From positions 372,001-436,000 of the forward strand of contig NZ_JAFKON010000001.1 of assembly GCF_022803015.1 (NCBI RefSeq): a stretch of DNA of 64,000 nt. Reading direction: 5' to 3'. Positions 63,253 through 64,000 of the stretch are shown piece by piece. The position numbers and the translations under genes are program-made. Every line of letters starts with the position of its first letter. Position 1 is the first letter of the stretch. The stretch comes from Arthrobacter humicola. GTDB lineage: Bacteria > Actinomycetota > Actinomycetes > Actinomycetales > Micrococcaceae. The notes beneath the pieces are model-generated. The model was not told where the DNA came from and did not search any database. It saw nothing but the letters and a program-made list of their open reading frames with translations.

Positions 63253-63872
63253 TGCCGGCCGGGAAAACCGACGGGCCCTCCGTCGCGGCGGCGCCCGCGG
63301 CAAATATCGTTGGCCCGGTGGTCCTGATCGGACCGATGGCCGTGGGCAAATCGGCGATCGGACAGCAGCTCGCCGAGCACTTGGGGTGCGCCTTCATGGA
63401 CACCGACGCCCTCGTGGTGGCCCAGCACGGGACGATCGCCGAGATCTTCGCCAGCCGCGGCGAGCACGCCTTCCGCGAAATGGAGGCCCGGGCCGTGGCC
63501 CAGGCCATCGAAGAGGCACAGGGCGGCACCGCCGTCATTTCGCTCGGCGGTGGGGCCGTCCTTGATTCCGGTACCCAGCAGCTCCTGGGCCGCTGTACCG
63601 TTGTTTACCTCGAATGCGACGCCGAGACTGTAGCGGAACGCATCGCCAGAAATTCGGGCCGGCCGCTCCTGGCCGGCGACGCCATGGGCCGGTGGCGGAC
63701 CTTGTTCGCCACCCGGCAGCCGGTCTACGAACGGCTCGCCGACCTCGTCCTCGATGTCCGGCGCGGCAGCGTTCCGGAGCTGGCTCACCGGCTGGAAGAT
63801 GCGCTGGGGGAGCGCGCCGCGGCTAAGGCCGCGGCGGTGCCCACTCCGGCGTCGACAAAGGAAGTTGAATAG
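63252..63872 (+). CDS. aroK: Shikimate kinase
   Basis: A 206-residue kinase phosphorylating shikimate at O3. The Walker A loop LIGPMAVGKSAIG is near residue 27, followed by the shikimate-binding DTDALV near 52, RGEHAFREMEARAV near 70, and the SLGGGAVLD loop near 98. The N-terminal 20 residues and C-terminal Ala-rich 20 residues are extensions beyond the family core. The GTG at 63252 shares its first base with the aroC stop, and its own stop overlaps the aroB GTG. Confidence 0.96.
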   Translation: MPAGKTDGPSVAAAPAANIVGPVVLIGPMAVGKSAIGQQLAEHLGCAFMDTDALVVAQHGTIAEIFASRGEHAFREMEARAVAQAIEEAQGGTAVISLGGGAVLDSGTQQLLGRCTVVYLECDAETVAERIARNSGRPLLAGDAMGRWRTLFATRQPVYERLADLVLDVRRGSVPELAHRLEDALGERAAAKAAAVPTPASTKEVE

Positions 63873-64000
63873 TGAGTACCGAATCAACCGTCATCAAAGT
63901 CACCGGACAAACGCCGGGTGAGAACTACGACGTCGTAGTGGGCCGCGGCCTCTTGGCAAGCCTGCCGGGCCTGCTGGGTGAGCGCGTCAAGCGCGTGCTG
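63872..64000 (+). CDS. aroB: 3-dehydroquinate synthase (N-terminus only, truncated by window edge)
   Basis: The first 43 codons of aroB, starting GTG at 63872 on the last base of the aroK stop. The visible sequence (TGQTPGENYDVVVGRGLL, then SLPGLLGERVKRVL) matches the N-terminal strands of dehydroquinate synthases. Together with aroE, aroC and aroK it completes a shikimate operon. The catalytic region is outside the window. Confidence 0.9.
   Translation, partial: MSTESTVIKVTGQTPGENYDVVVGRGLLASLPGLLGERVKRVL

Noticed and set aside
1..64000. CRISPR arrays, insertion sequences, prophage or integrative elements
   Set aside because: No direct-repeat/spacer pattern, transposase, integrase or phage structural gene was found on either strand.

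Overview
The window is about 64 kb of high-GC chromosome from an actinobacterium, most likely Micrococcaceae (Arthrobacter/Pseudarthrobacter-like). The evidence is GC-rich third positions, frequent GTG and TTG starts, mycothiol-dependent enzymes (mycoredoxin, S-(hydroxymethyl)mycothiol dehydrogenase), LexA boxes of the Gram-positive type, a phosphatidylinositol-phosphate synthase, an actinobacterial VLRF1, and a gene order long known from actinobacterial chromosomes (thrS-HIT-pgsA-pdxS/pdxT-yebC-ruvCAB-yajC-secDF-rel, then hisS, aspS, rarA, alaS-ruvX-mltG-aroE-aroC-aroK-aroB). The genus is inferred, not proven.

Layout. 1-8070: accessory and stress genes. These are an edge-truncated AAA ATPase, VOC proteins (one frameshifted), a roughly 0.9 kb region with little coding, a mycothiol/formaldehyde cluster (mrx1, mscR, MBL hydrolase, DinB-like), an SRAP DNA-protein crosslink protein, and chorismate mutase. 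8100-12133: a LexA-box-headed DUF6504-dnaE2 mutagenesis unit with no imuA/imuB beside it. 12263-16678: thrS, HIT hydrolase, PI-phosphate synthase and pdxS. 16852-24563: M3 peptidase, CapA-like lipoprotein, two alpha/beta hydrolases, and the minus-strand murT-gatD-GNAT operon for lipid II amidation. 24666-34720: pdxT, yebC, ruvCAB (a degenerate LexA box before ruvA), yajC-secD-secF and the (p)ppGpp enzyme. 34762-43028: an AbiEi-like hypothetical, a DUF349 protein, a membrane-anchored cyclophilin, hisS, an APC permease and aspS.

43124-51302 looks like an accessory insert. It holds an acetyltransferase, then a minus-strand unit (IclR regulator, SDR, KstD-like FAD enzyme, Dabb protein, MHS-type MFS transporter, small ORF) and a divergent second KstD-like FAD enzyme. 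This reads as an inducible catabolic module of unknown substrate. 51459-64000 returns to conserved housekeeping genes: acVLRF1 ribosome rescue, rarA, a cupin, rpsD, alaS, ruvX, mltG and the shikimate operon, ending inside aroB.

No rRNA, tRNA, CRISPR array, insertion sequence or prophage gene was seen. The points most worth a second look are the minimal SOS-controlled dnaE2 unit with its repeat-containing leader, the IclR/KstD-like catabolic module, a MurT without the zinc-ribbon cysteines, the non-discriminating-type AspRS signature, the pentapeptide-repeat tail of MltG, and several strong perfect inverted repeats.
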